Positions 27,918 to 36,185 of a DNA stretch of 64,000 nucleotides are shown piece after piece. A program made the translations under genes and the position numbers. The stretch is taken from assembly GCA_035726825.1 (NCBI GenBank), contig JALNTX010000011.1:92422-156421 (forward strand), read 5' to 3'. Position 1 is the stretch's first letter. The number at the start of each line of letters is the position of its first letter. Source of the DNA: Pseudocitrobacter sp913778145. Lineage in GTDB: Bacteria; Pseudomonadota; Gammaproteobacteria; Enterobacterales; Enterobacteriaceae. Below the pieces are notes generated by a model, which did no database searches, had not been told where the DNA came from, and was given only the letters and a program-made list of their open reading frames with translations.

Positions 27918-28277
27918 CTAGCTAACGATTTCCAGAACCTGTTCCGGCGGGCGGCCGATGCGCGCCTGGCCGTTGCTGACCACAATCGGACGTTCAATCA
28001 GCTTCGGGTTTTCAACCATCGCCTGAATCAGTTGTGCTTCAGTCAGTTGGCTGTCGGCCAGATGGAGTGATTTATAGAGATCTTCTTTCTGGCGCATCAG
28101 CTCGCGGGCGCTGCTCATGCCCAGCATTTGCAGCAGTTGCTTAATGCCTTCGGCATCCGGCGGCGTTTCCAGATAAAGTACCACTTCCGGCTCAACGCCG
28201 TTGGCTTTTAGCAGGCTTAAGGTCTCGCGGCTCTTGGAACAGCGCGGGTTGTGGTAAATTTTTACCGCATCAGTCAT
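27918..28277 (-). CDS. yfgD: ArsC-family glutaredoxin-dependent arsenate reductase-like protein YfgD
   Basis: A 119-residue ArsC-like thioredoxin-fold protein; MTDAVKIYHNPRCSKSRETL includes the nucleophilic Cys near residue 12, and the C-terminal NPKLIERPIVVSNGQARIGRPPE is the family signature with the arginines that bind the oxyanion. ATG 28277 follows GGGAGA; the frame continues upstream into bepA but that is not homologous. It lies 37 bases after bepA in the same direction. Whether it reduces arsenate in vivo is uncertain, since no ars operon is nearby. Confidence 0.93.
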   Translation of the reverse strand: MTDAVKIYHNPRCSKSRETLSLLKANGVEPEVVLYLETPPDAEGIKQLLQMLGMSSARELMRQKEDLYKSLHLADSQLTEAQLIQAMVENPKLIERPIVVSNGQARIGRPPEQVLEIVS

Positions 28278-28314
28278 AAAATCTCCCGTGTGTCTGACGT
28301 TATTTGCTCCTGCC

Positions 28315-29778
28315 CTACATTTTCGTGTAAGGGCGGAAACGTTCCTGTAATTGACGAAGCTGGTCGATACGCGCGTCGTAGCGTGCCTGTTCCAGACTTC
28401 TGAGTTTGACCTGGGCGCTGGCGCTACTGAGAAGAGAGATCGCCTGATCGAGCCGTCCAACTAACGCCATATTCTCAGCTCTGGCTGCCAGTTCCTGATC
28501 GCGATGGCCCAGTTTAGCCTGCGCCTGTGCCAGCAGCTCCCAGCCATTGGTGTCGTCTTTGTAGTTAAACGTATAACGATTAAGAATGGTTACCGCTTCG
28601 GATGCCTGACCCGCTTCCAGCAGGGCATTCGCCAGGTTGAGCTGCAGCACCGGATTTGTGCGCAGATCGCGCGCGCTTTTCAGCCGATTAATGGCGTCGG
28701 CGGCTTTGTTCTGGCCGAGGTCGATATCGGTCGCCAGGTCAAGATACCACGCATTTTGTGGGTCGGCGGCCAGCAGCGGGCGCAGCAGGCTGCTGGCCTG
28801 CGCGTTGTTCTTCGCCTCCATCGCCTGAAGCGCGCGGCCATACTGCGCGGCATTTTGCTCGCGAATATTGCCTTTTGACCAGGCATCAAGCAGGTCGCTG
28901 GTCAGCTGATTTTGCCCGGAGTTATACATTCCCAGCGTACGCGCTTTCGCCAGATAAAAGTCGGCGGAGGATTGCACCACCATCGGTTTCATCTGGTTGG
29001 CGCGGTTGCGCGCATCGGCCAGACGGCTTTCCGGCAGGGGGTGCGTCAGCAGCATTTCCGGTGGGCGCGAGGAATAACGCGCCTGGTCGAGCAATTTATC
29101 CATAAATGCAGGCATTGCCTGCGGGTCGAAGCCGGAACGCTGTAACACCTGAATGCCGATGCGATCCGCCTCTTCTTCATTCTGACGGGTGAAGCTGATC
29201 ATGCTCTGCTGCGTACCGGCCAGGGTACCGCTCAGCGCTGCCATCCCGGCCTGTGGGCTGGCCATCGCCAGCAGAATTGAGCCTAATGCGCCAACCCAGG
29301 TGAGCGGGGCATTACGTTTTTGATCTTCCATTGCACGCGCCAGGTGGCGCTGGGTGACGTGGGAGATTTCGTGCGCCATGACCGATGCCAGCTGGCTTTC
29401 ATTATCGGAATAGCGGAACAACGCCGAGTGCAACACCACATTGCCGCCGAAGAAGGCGAAGGCGTTGATGTCGTCGTTGTTGATTAAATAGAAGTGGAAC
29501 GGCGTACGGACCGACCAGGCGTGCGACACCAGACGCATACCCAGCGTATTGATGTACTGTACCAGCAGGGGGTCATTAATCAGCGGCGCGCTGCCGCGCA
29601 GCTGGCGTACGTAGAAATCCCCCATTTGCATCTCCTGACCAATGGAGAGCGTGCTTCCTGCGGAGGTGCCCATATCTGGCAACGTATCAGCCGCATCCGC
29701 AAAAGCGGGCGCCGCCTGGCCAAGCGTGAGCGCTGCAATAAGGGATGCTACCAGCGTTTTTTTCAACTGCCTGAACAT
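28315..29778 (-). CDS. bepA: Beta-barrel assembly-enhancing protease BepA
   Basis: Periplasmic M48 metalloprotease and chaperone that promotes LptD maturation and degrades misassembled outer-membrane proteins. The 487 residues equal the E. coli length. A signal peptide (MFRQLKKTLVASLIA... ending AFA) is followed by the M48 domain with HEISHVTQRH as the zinc motif and EEEADRIG as the third ligand region. TPR repeats fill about 300-487. It heads the bepA-yfgD pair. Confidence 0.97.
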   Translation of the reverse strand: MFRQLKKTLVASLIAALTLGQAAPAFADAADTLPDMGTSAGSTLSIGQEMQMGDFYVRQLRGSAPLINDPLLVQYINTLGMRLVSHAWSVRTPFHFYLINNDDINAFAFFGGNVVLHSALFRYSDNESQLASVMAHEISHVTQRHLARAMEDQKRNAPLTWVGALGSILLAMASPQAGMAALSGTLAGTQQSMISFTRQNEEEADRIGIQVLQRSGFDPQAMPAFMDKLLDQARYSSRPPEMLLTHPLPESRLADARNRANQMKPMVVQSSADFYLAKARTLGMYNSGQNQLTSDLLDAWSKGNIREQNAAQYGRALQAMEAKNNAQASSLLRPLLAADPQNAWYLDLATDIDLGQNKAADAINRLKSARDLRTNPVLQLNLANALLEAGQASEAVTILNRYTFNYKDDTNGWELLAQAQAKLGHRDQELAARAENMALVGRLDQAISLLSSASAQVKLRSLEQARYDARIDQLRQLQERFRPYTKM

Positions 29779-30002
29779 AACCTCTGTCCTGTAATGTGGG
29801 ATGTTTCAGTTGGACCGACAGGGCGGCGTTACGTTCCCTGAATGGCTGCTCTGGCAGTTTATCTGGCCTCAAAGAGGTTGAAAATGATATTCACATAACT
29901 TTTGCTGTTTGTGTCTATAAATAGAAAAAGCGGAGTCTTTTCTGTGACATTTAGATACAATTCGGGCACTGTGATCCGCCAATGTGCGTCAGGGAAGTTT
30001 TT

Positions 30003-31067
30003 ATGCTCGAAATGTTGATGCAGTGGTACCGCCGCCGTTTTAGTGACCCGGAAGCGATCGCGCTACTGGTTATTCTGGTGGCTGGTTTTGGTATCCTGTT
30101 TTTCTTTAGCGGCCTGCTCGCGCCGCTGCTGGTGGCGATTGTGCTCGCGTATTTGCTGGAATGGCCCACCATCCGCCTGGAGAAACTGGGTTGGTCACGA
30201 CGCTGGGCCACCACCGCCGTGCTGGTTGTCTTTGTCGGTATCCTGCTGCTGATGGCGTTTGTGGTGATGCCGGTCGCCTGGCAGCAGGGTATCAATCTGA
30301 TTCGCGATATGCCGGGCATGCTGAATAAGCTTTCTGATTTTGCCGCCACCTTGCCGCGTCGTTATCCGGCGCTGATGGATGCGGGCATCATTGATGCGAT
30401 GGCAGAAAACATGCGCGCGCGCATGCAGACCATGGGCGACTCGGTGGTGAAATATTCGGTGGCTTCGCTGGTTGGGCTGCTGACGCTGGCGGTCTATCTG
30501 GTGCTGGTGCCGCTGATGGTCTTTTTCCTGGTGAAGGATAAAGAGCAGATGCTGAACGCCGTGCGTCGCGTGCTGCCGCGTAATCGCGGGTTGGCCGGGT
30601 TAGTCTGGAAAGAGATGAACCAGCAAATCACTAACTATATCCGCGGCAAGGTTCTGGAAATGGTAGTGGTCGGCGTGGCGACCTGGATAGGCTTTATTTT
30701 GTTTGGCCTCAACTATTCGCTGCTGCTTGCGGTGCTGGTAGGGTTCTCCGTCCTGATTCCCTATATCGGCGCGTTTGTGGTGACCATTCCGGTAGTGTGC
30801 GTGGCGCTGTTCCAGTTTGGAATCGGGACGGAATTCTGGAGTCTGTTCGCGGTGTATCTCATCATTCAGGCGCTGGATGGCAACCTGCTGGTACCGGTGC
30901 TTTTCTCTGAAGCCGTAAACCTGCATCCGCTGGTGATTATTCTGTCGGTGGTGATTTTTGGCGGGCTGTGGGGATTCTGGGGCGTTTTCTTCGCCATTCC
31001 GCTGGCGACGCTGATTAAAGCGGTGGTTCATGCCTGGCCGGATGGCCTGGTGGCCGACGAAGAGTAA
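30003..31067 (+). CDS. perM: PerM, AI-2E transporter-family permease
   Basis: A 354-residue inner-membrane protein of the AI-2E exporter-like family. It has about eight membrane segments with a central soluble part (residues about 85-150), and the family motif LVGFSVLIPYIGAFVVTIP. ATG 30003 (MLEMLMQWYRRRFSDPEAI) matches E. coli PerM/YfgO. It is divergent from bepA. The transported substrate is not known from sequence. Confidence 0.93.
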   Translation: MLEMLMQWYRRRFSDPEAIALLVILVAGFGILFFFSGLLAPLLVAIVLAYLLEWPTIRLEKLGWSRRWATTAVLVVFVGILLLMAFVVMPVAWQQGINLIRDMPGMLNKLSDFAATLPRRYPALMDAGIIDAMAENMRARMQTMGDSVVKYSVASLVGLLTLAVYLVLVPLMVFFLVKDKEQMLNAVRRVLPRNRGLAGLVWKEMNQQITNYIRGKVLEMVVVGVATWIGFILFGLNYSLLLAVLVGFSVLIPYIGAFVVTIPVVCVALFQFGIGTEFWSLFAVYLIIQALDGNLLVPVLFSEAVNLHPLVIILSVVIFGGLWGFWGVFFAIPLATLIKAVVHAWPDGLVADEE

Positions 31068-31073
31068 ATTAAA

Positions 31074-31097
31074 AAGCCGACGTGAAAACGTCGGCTT
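31074..31097 (+). terminator. Hairpin after perM
   Basis: AAGCCGACGT / ACGTCGGCTT, a perfect 10-base stem with a GAAA tetraloop, 6 bases after the perM stop. A-runs and T-residues flank both sides, so it may work in both directions. Confidence 0.75.
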
Positions 31098-31127
31098 AAG
31101 ATTGCTGGCAAAGTGCGCTTTGTTCTT

Positions 31128-31219
<92 letters not shown>

Positions 31220-31225
<6 letters not shown>

Positions 31226-31690
31226 GCGCTCTTTGAGCCAGTTCAGCACCACGTCGTGGTGATTGCTGGTTTTGAAGTCATCAAAGACGTGTTCAACTTT
31301 TCCATCGGCATCAATCAGGAAGCTGATACGGTGGATGCCGTCGTAGGTTTTGCCCATAAAGGACTTCTCGCCCCAGACGCCAAACTGTTCACAAACCTGA
31401 TGATCTTCATCGGACAGCAGCGTGAAGTTCAGCAGTTCTTTTTCAGCAAAGCGGGAGAGTTTTTCCGGCTTATCGGTGCTGATGCCCAGCACTTCTACGC
31501 CCGCTTTTTTCAACTCATCCATATTATCGCGCAGACCGCAGGCCTGCATGGTGCAGCCCGGCGTCATGGCCTTCGGGTAGAAATAAACCAGTACGCGTTG
31601 TCCCTGGAAGTCGGTCAAATTTACTTGCTCGCCGTCTTGATCGGGCAAACTAAATTTCGGTGCGATGTCACCGGCTTTCAGTGGGTTCAT
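31220..31690 (-). CDS. bcp: Thioredoxin-dependent thiol peroxidase (Bcp, peroxiredoxin Q)
   Basis: Reduces hydroperoxides using thioredoxin. The 156 residues match E. coli Bcp. The peroxidatic Cys lies in PGCTMQACGLRD with the resolving Cys five residues later. The start overlaps the gcvR stop as TAATG, so they form an operon. The stop codon lies in a REP element. Confidence 0.96.
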
Positions 31691-32262
31691 TAGGCAACTC
31701 CATCTTGTTCGTCATGCTGGGAATGATTTATGACGTTTATACTGCCTTGTGCATTCAGTTCTGTACATAGGGCTTTGAACGCTTGCTCAATATTTGATGC
31801 ATTTTTCGTAGCAGGGCTATGTGCGGTAATTTGAATAAACAGCTGCGGCAGGGTTTCTGCATCACCCGGTTGAGTGCGGGAAACCAGCTCCGCGATGTTC
31901 ATCTCCCAGGAGTCAATAAGCGCCGTGAAGCGCTCGATAATATGCGGAGAGTCAGGCACCTCAACCTGCACCCACACGGTGGAAGGCATTGCCGGGCGCG
32001 GTCGCGCGGTGGTGCGCTTCATGACGATCAGCAGATCCAGTTCTGCGCCTTTCAGCGGCAGCGTGGATTCAATCAACGTTATCGCGTTCCAACTGCCGGA
32101 AAGCAGCATGATGAAGGTGAACTCATCACCCAGCATAGCCAGCCGGCTATCCTCAATGTTGCAGCCGCAGCTACTGACGTGACGCGTAATGGTATTGACA
32201 ATGCCAGGGCGATCGGCGCCCAGCGCGGTAATGACCAAATAGTGTTGTAATGTGGCTGTCAA
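31690..32262 (-). CDS. gcvR: Glycine cleavage system transcriptional repressor
   Basis: Binds GcvA and blocks activation of gcvTHP when glycine is low. The 190 residues match the E. coli length. Two ACT domains are visible, one near the N-terminus (HYLVITALGADRPGIVNTITRHV) and one from about residue 95 (VWVQVEVPDSPHIIERFTALI). It is translationally coupled to bcp and divergent from dapA. Confidence 0.96.
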   Translation of the reverse strand: MTATLQHYLVITALGADRPGIVNTITRHVSSCGCNIEDSRLAMLGDEFTFIMLLSGSWNAITLIESTLPLKGAELDLLIVMKRTTARPRPAMPSTVWVQVEVPDSPHIIERFTALIDSWEMNIAELVSRTQPGDAETLPQLFIQITAHSPATKNASNIEQAFKALCTELNAQGSINVINHSQHDEQDGVA

Positions 32263-32418
32263 ACCGGTGTTTCCTTCAAAAAGGTGAGGTATTCCCTAGG
32301 AAAGCATAAAAAAAACCGGCATACAACATTCTGAGGGGCTTCAGTCTCTTGCTTTTATTACAGTACCAAACGTACCATTGAGACTCATGTCCGCACGTCA
32401 GCACAGAGGATGGCCCCC

Positions 32419-33297
32419 ATGTTCACGGGAAGTATTGTAGCGCTTGTCACGCCGATGGATGAGAAAGGTAATGTCGACCGTTCAAGCCTGAAAAAACTGA
32501 TTGATTACCATGTCGCCAACGGGACCTCGGCGATTGTATCTGTAGGGACGACAGGAGAATCGGCGACGCTTGGCCACGATGAGCATGGCGATGTCGTGAT
32601 GATGACCGTAGAGCTGGCCGATGGCCGTATTCCGGTTATTGCGGGCACCGGGGCGAACGCCACCGCAGAGGCGATCAGTCTGACCCAGCGCTTCAACAAC
32701 ACCGGCGTTGTCGGTTGCCTGACCGTGACTCCATACTACAACCGTCCGACTCAGGAAGGTCTGTTCCAGCACTTTAAAGCGATCGCAGAACATACTGACT
32801 TGCCGCAAATTCTGTATAATGTGCCGTCTCGTACGGGTTGCGATATGCTGCCAGAAACCGTGGGTCGTTTGGCTGAAATAAAAAATATTATCGCAATCAA
32901 GGAAGCAACAGGGAACTTAAGTCGTGTTCACCAGATCAAAGAGCTGGTTTCAGACGATTTCATCCTGCTGAGCGGTGATGATGCCACGGGTCTGGACTTC
33001 ATGCAGCTCGGCGGACAGGGTGTGATTTCCGTCACTGCAAACGTTGCTGCGCGTGATATGGCAGAAATGTGTAAACTGGCCGCCGCTGGCGAGTTTGCGA
33101 AAGCGCGCGTCATCAACCAACGTCTGATGCCGCTGCACAATAAATTATTTGTCGAACCCAATCCTATCCCGGTTAAATGGGCATGTAAGGAGTTGGGACT
33201 TGTAGCAACCGATACGATGCGTCTGCCGATGACACCTATCACCGACCACGGTCGTGATATTGTCGCCACTGCAATGAAGCACGCCGGTTTGCTGTAA
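32419..33297 (+). CDS. dapA: 4-hydroxy-tetrahydrodipicolinate synthase
   Basis: Condenses pyruvate and aspartate semialdehyde, the first step of the lysine/diaminopimelate branch. ATG 32419 (MFTGSIVALVTPMDEKGNV) gives 292 residues, the E. coli length. The TIM barrel has GTTGESATL for substrate binding, the Tyr in YYNRPTQEG and the Schiff-base Lys in AIKEATGNL. It is followed 16 bases later by bamC, as in E. coli. Confidence 0.97.
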   Translation: MFTGSIVALVTPMDEKGNVDRSSLKKLIDYHVANGTSAIVSVGTTGESATLGHDEHGDVVMMTVELADGRIPVIAGTGANATAEAISLTQRFNNTGVVGCLTVTPYYNRPTQEGLFQHFKAIAEHTDLPQILYNVPSRTGCDMLPETVGRLAEIKNIIAIKEATGNLSRVHQIKELVSDDFILLSGDDATGLDFMQLGGQGVISVTANVAARDMAEMCKLAAAGEFAKARVINQRLMPLHNKLFVEPNPIPVKWACKELGLVATDTMRLPMTPITDHGRDIVATAMKHAGLL

Positions 33298-33313
33298 AGT
33301 TTAGGGAGATTTG

Positions 33314-34348
33314 ATGGCTTACTCAGTACAGAAGTCGCGCCTGGCGAAGGTTGCGGGTGTTTCACTTGTCCTGCTGCTTGCAGCGTGTAGTTCCGACTCG
33401 CGTTACAAGCGCCAGGTGAGCGGTGATGAATCCTATCTGGATGCTACGCCGTTAAGTGAACTTCACGCGCCGGCTGGCATGATCCTGCCGGTCCAACGCG
33501 GTGATTATAACATTCCGGTTGCTAACGGTAGCGGCGCAGTAGGTAAAGCCCTGGACATCCGTCCGCCGGCACAGCCTCTGGCGCTGGTTTCTGGTGCGCG
33601 CACGCAGTTCACGGGCGATACCGCCACGCTGTTGGTCGAAAGTGGCCGTAGCGGTAACCTGTGGCCGCAGGTAGTGAGCATCCTTCAGGGTAAAAACTAC
33701 ACCATCGATAAGCGTGATGACGCCACCCAAACCTTAACCACCGATTGGGTTGAGTGGAACCGTCTCGATGAAGACCAGCAGTACCGTGGTCGTTATCAAG
33801 TCTCCGTGAAACCGCAGGGTTATCAGCAGGCGGTGCTCGTGAAACTGGTTAACCTGGAACAAGCGGGCAAACCGGTTGCCGATACCGCATCGTTGCAGCG
33901 CTACAGCGCAGAGATGCTGAACGTTATTTCCGCAGGCCTCGATCAGAACGCTACCGCCGCGCAGAATGCTTCACAAAGCGCAGCGGGTTCCACCTTCGAT
34001 GTGCAGAGCGCAGCGGATGACACCGGCCTGCCAATGCTGGTGGTGCGTGGTCCGTTCAACCAGGTCTGGCAACGTCTGCCTGGCGTGCTGGAAAAAGTGG
34101 GCATGAAAGTGACCGACAGCACCCGTTCTCAAGGCAGCATCAACGTGACCTACAAGCCGCTGTCTGACAGCAGCTGGCAGGATCTGGGCGCTACCGATCC
34201 AGGTCTGGTCTCCGGCGATTACAAACTGCAGGTCGGCGATCTCGACAACCGCAGCAGTCTGCAATTCATCGATCCGAAAGGTCATACCCTGACGCAGTCT
34301 CAGAACGACGCGCTGGTCGCCGTCTTCCAGGCAGCATTTAGCAAGTAA
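33314..34348 (+). CDS. bamC: Outer membrane protein assembly factor BamC
   Basis: Lipoprotein of the BAM complex that inserts beta-barrel proteins. ATG 33314 gives 344 residues, as in E. coli. The lipobox is LLLAAC near residues 20-25. The unstructured N-terminal region (DESYLDATPLSELHAPAGM) that binds BamD follows, then two helix-grip domains. It is co-transcribed with dapA. Confidence 0.97.
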   Translation: MAYSVQKSRLAKVAGVSLVLLLAACSSDSRYKRQVSGDESYLDATPLSELHAPAGMILPVQRGDYNIPVANGSGAVGKALDIRPPAQPLALVSGARTQFTGDTATLLVESGRSGNLWPQVVSILQGKNYTIDKRDDATQTLTTDWVEWNRLDEDQQYRGRYQVSVKPQGYQQAVLVKLVNLEQAGKPVADTASLQRYSAEMLNVISAGLDQNATAAQNASQSAAGSTFDVQSAADDTGLPMLVVRGPFNQVWQRLPGVLEKVGMKVTDSTRSQGSINVTYKPLSDSSWQDLGATDPGLVSGDYKLQVGDLDNRSSLQFIDPKGHTLTQSQNDALVAVFQAAFSK

Positions 34349-34353
34349 TATTC

Positions 34354-34380
34354 AGGGCTGGAGCAATCCGGCCCTTTTTT
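34354..34380 (+). terminator. Terminator after bamC
   Basis: AGGGC-TGGA / TCCGGCCCT forms a slightly imperfect stem, followed by six T. It separates dapA-bamC from the purC promoter. Confidence 0.8.
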
Positions 34381-34384
34381 CTGA

Positions 34385-34406
34385 TATGATACGCAAACGT
34401 GTGCGT
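34385..34406 (+). promoter_or_regulatory. purC promoter with PurR box
   Basis: A TATGAT -10 hexamer (34385-34390) is directly followed by ACGCAAACGTGTGCGT (34391-34406), a near-perfect PurR operator placed over the transcription start. Confidence 0.88.
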
Positions 34407-34456
34407 CGGCAGAAAAGCGGCAAGTTTTAAGTTAAATCTCACCAGGAGTAATAAAG

Positions 34457-35170
34457 ATGCAAAAGCAAGCTGAGTTGTATCGTGGTAAAGCGAAAACCGT
34501 CTACAGTACGGAAAACCCGGACCTGTTGGTGCTCGAATTCCGTAACGATACGTCAGCAGGGGACGGTGCGCGCATTGAGCAGTTCGATCGTAAAGGCATG
34601 GTGAACAACAAGTTCAATCACTTTATTATGACCAAACTGGAAGAAGCGGGTATCCCGACTCAGATGGAACGTCTGCTCTCTGACACCGAATGTCTGGTGA
34701 AAAAACTGGATATGGTGCCGGTAGAGTGCGTGGTGCGTAACCGTGCGGCAGGCTCGCTGGTGAAACGCTTAGGGATTGAAGAAGGTATCGAACTGAATCC
34801 ACCGCTGTTCGACCTGTTCCTGAAAAACGATGCGATGCATGACCCGATGGTCAATGAATCTTACTGCGAAACCTTCGGTTGGGTGAGCAAAGAAAACCTC
34901 GCACGTATGCAAGAACTGACCTACAAAGCAAACGATGTCCTGAAAAAACTGTTTGATGACGCTGGCCTGATCCTGGTCGATTTCAAACTGGAATTTGGTC
35001 TGTATAAAGGCGAAGTGGTGTTGGGCGATGAATTCTCGCCAGATGGCAGCCGTCTGTGGGATAAACAAACCATGGACAAAATGGATAAAGACCGTTTCCG
35101 CCAAAGCCTCGGCGGTCTGATTGAAGCTTACGAAGAAGTGGCGCATCGTCTGGGTGTAAAACTGGACTGA
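34457..35170 (+). CDS. purC: Phosphoribosylaminoimidazole-succinocarboxamide synthase
   Basis: Joins CAIR and aspartate with ATP to form SAICAR in purine synthesis. The 237 residues equal E. coli PurC. LYRGKAKTVYST at the start is the ATP-binding glycine-rich segment, and VECVVRNRAAGSLVKRLG with LVDFKLEFG are the SAICAR synthetase signatures. CAGGAG precedes the ATG. It is a single-gene PurR target. Confidence 0.98.
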   Translation: MQKQAELYRGKAKTVYSTENPDLLVLEFRNDTSAGDGARIEQFDRKGMVNNKFNHFIMTKLEEAGIPTQMERLLSDTECLVKKLDMVPVECVVRNRAAGSLVKRLGIEEGIELNPPLFDLFLKNDAMHDPMVNESYCETFGWVSKENLARMQELTYKANDVLKKLFDDAGLILVDFKLEFGLYKGEVVLGDEFSPDGSRLWDKQTMDKMDKDRFRQSLGGLIEAYEEVAHRLGVKLD

Positions 35171-35191
35171 TCCCCGTAAGTCTCTACCTCG

Positions 35192-35213
35192 CAGAGGGTG
35201 CCAGCACCCTCTG
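35192..35213 (+). terminator. Perfect hairpin after purC
   Basis: CAGAGGGTG / CACCCTCTG with a CCAG loop, 22 bases after the purC stop. No T-run follows, so termination efficiency is uncertain. Confidence 0.5.
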
Positions 35214-35298
35214 AACTTCCCCGTTATTTCCTGTGGTAATCCTCGCCTGAACCGCCTACGATCATAACTATTATTAATATGATAGGCTCGAGGTAGTT

Positions 35299-36168
35299 AT
35301 GCGTTGGCAAGGTCGTCGCGAAAGTGACAATGTTGAAGACAGACGAAATGATTCCGGCTCGCCGATATCAGGTGGCGGGCGAAACATTCGTATTCCCAGC
35401 GGGAAAGGCGGCATCATTCTGCTGATCGTCGTGGTTGTCGCGGGCTATTACGGCGTCGATCTCACCGGTTTCCTGACCGGGGAACCGGTATCCCAGCAAT
35501 CCTCCCAACAACGCTCCGTTAGCCCTCGGGATGACGAAGCGGCCAAATTCACCTCCGTTATCCTGGCGACTACCGAAGATACCTGGGCACAGCAGTTTGA
35601 AAAAATGGGCAAAACCTATCAGGCACCAAAACTGGTGATGTATCGCGGCGCGACGCGTACAGGTTGTGGTACCGGCCAATCGGTCATGGGCCCATTCTAT
35701 TGCCCGGCGGACACCACGGTGTATATCGATCTCTCTTTCTATGATGACATGAAAGAGAAACTGGGCGCAGATGGCGACTTTGCTCAGGGCTATGTGATCG
35801 CTCATGAAGTTGGGCATCACGTGCAGAAGCTGCTGGGTATTGAACCGAAGGTGCGTCAGATGCAGCAAAATGCGTCCGAGTCACAGGTGAACCAGCTCTC
35901 GGTACGTATGGAACTGCAGGCAGACTGCTTTGCGGGCGTTTGGGGCCATGCAATGCAGCAACAGGGCGTGCTGGAGCCGGGCGATCTGGAAGAGGCTTTG
36001 AATGCGGCACAAGCGATTGGTGACGATCGTCTTCAACAGCAGAGTCAGGGGCGCGTGGTGCCGGATAGCTTCACGCACGGTACATCTCAGCAGCGCTATA
36101 CCTGGCTGAAACGCGGGCTGGAGAGCGGTGACCCGGCGCAGTGCAATACGTTCGGCAAAATGCTGTAA
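35299..36168 (+). CDS. ypfJ: YpfJ putative neutral zinc metallopeptidase
   Basis: A 289-residue protein with a short cytoplasmic arginine-rich N-terminus, one membrane segment at about 37-54 (GGIILLIVVVVAGYYGVDL) and a periplasmic domain. HEVGHH near residue 173 is a canonical HExxH zinc motif, and ELQADCFAGVWGH supplies the third ligand region. Two residues longer than E. coli YpfJ. Substrates are unknown. Confidence 0.93.
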   Translation: MRWQGRRESDNVEDRRNDSGSPISGGGRNIRIPSGKGGIILLIVVVVAGYYGVDLTGFLTGEPVSQQSSQQRSVSPRDDEAAKFTSVILATTEDTWAQQFEKMGKTYQAPKLVMYRGATRTGCGTGQSVMGPFYCPADTTVYIDLSFYDDMKEKLGADGDFAQGYVIAHEVGHHVQKLLGIEPKVRQMQQNASESQVNQLSVRMELQADCFAGVWGHAMQQQGVLEPGDLEEALNAAQAIGDDRLQQQSQGRVVPDSFTHGTSQQRYTWLKRGLESGDPAQCNTFGKML

Positions 36169-36185
36169 GTTAATGAATCGCGATC

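Noticed and set aside
27716..27997. N-terminal extension of the rpn gene to 27997
   Set aside because: The extra 94 residues have no homology to Rpn proteins, and a good Shine-Dalgarno sits directly before ATG 27715.
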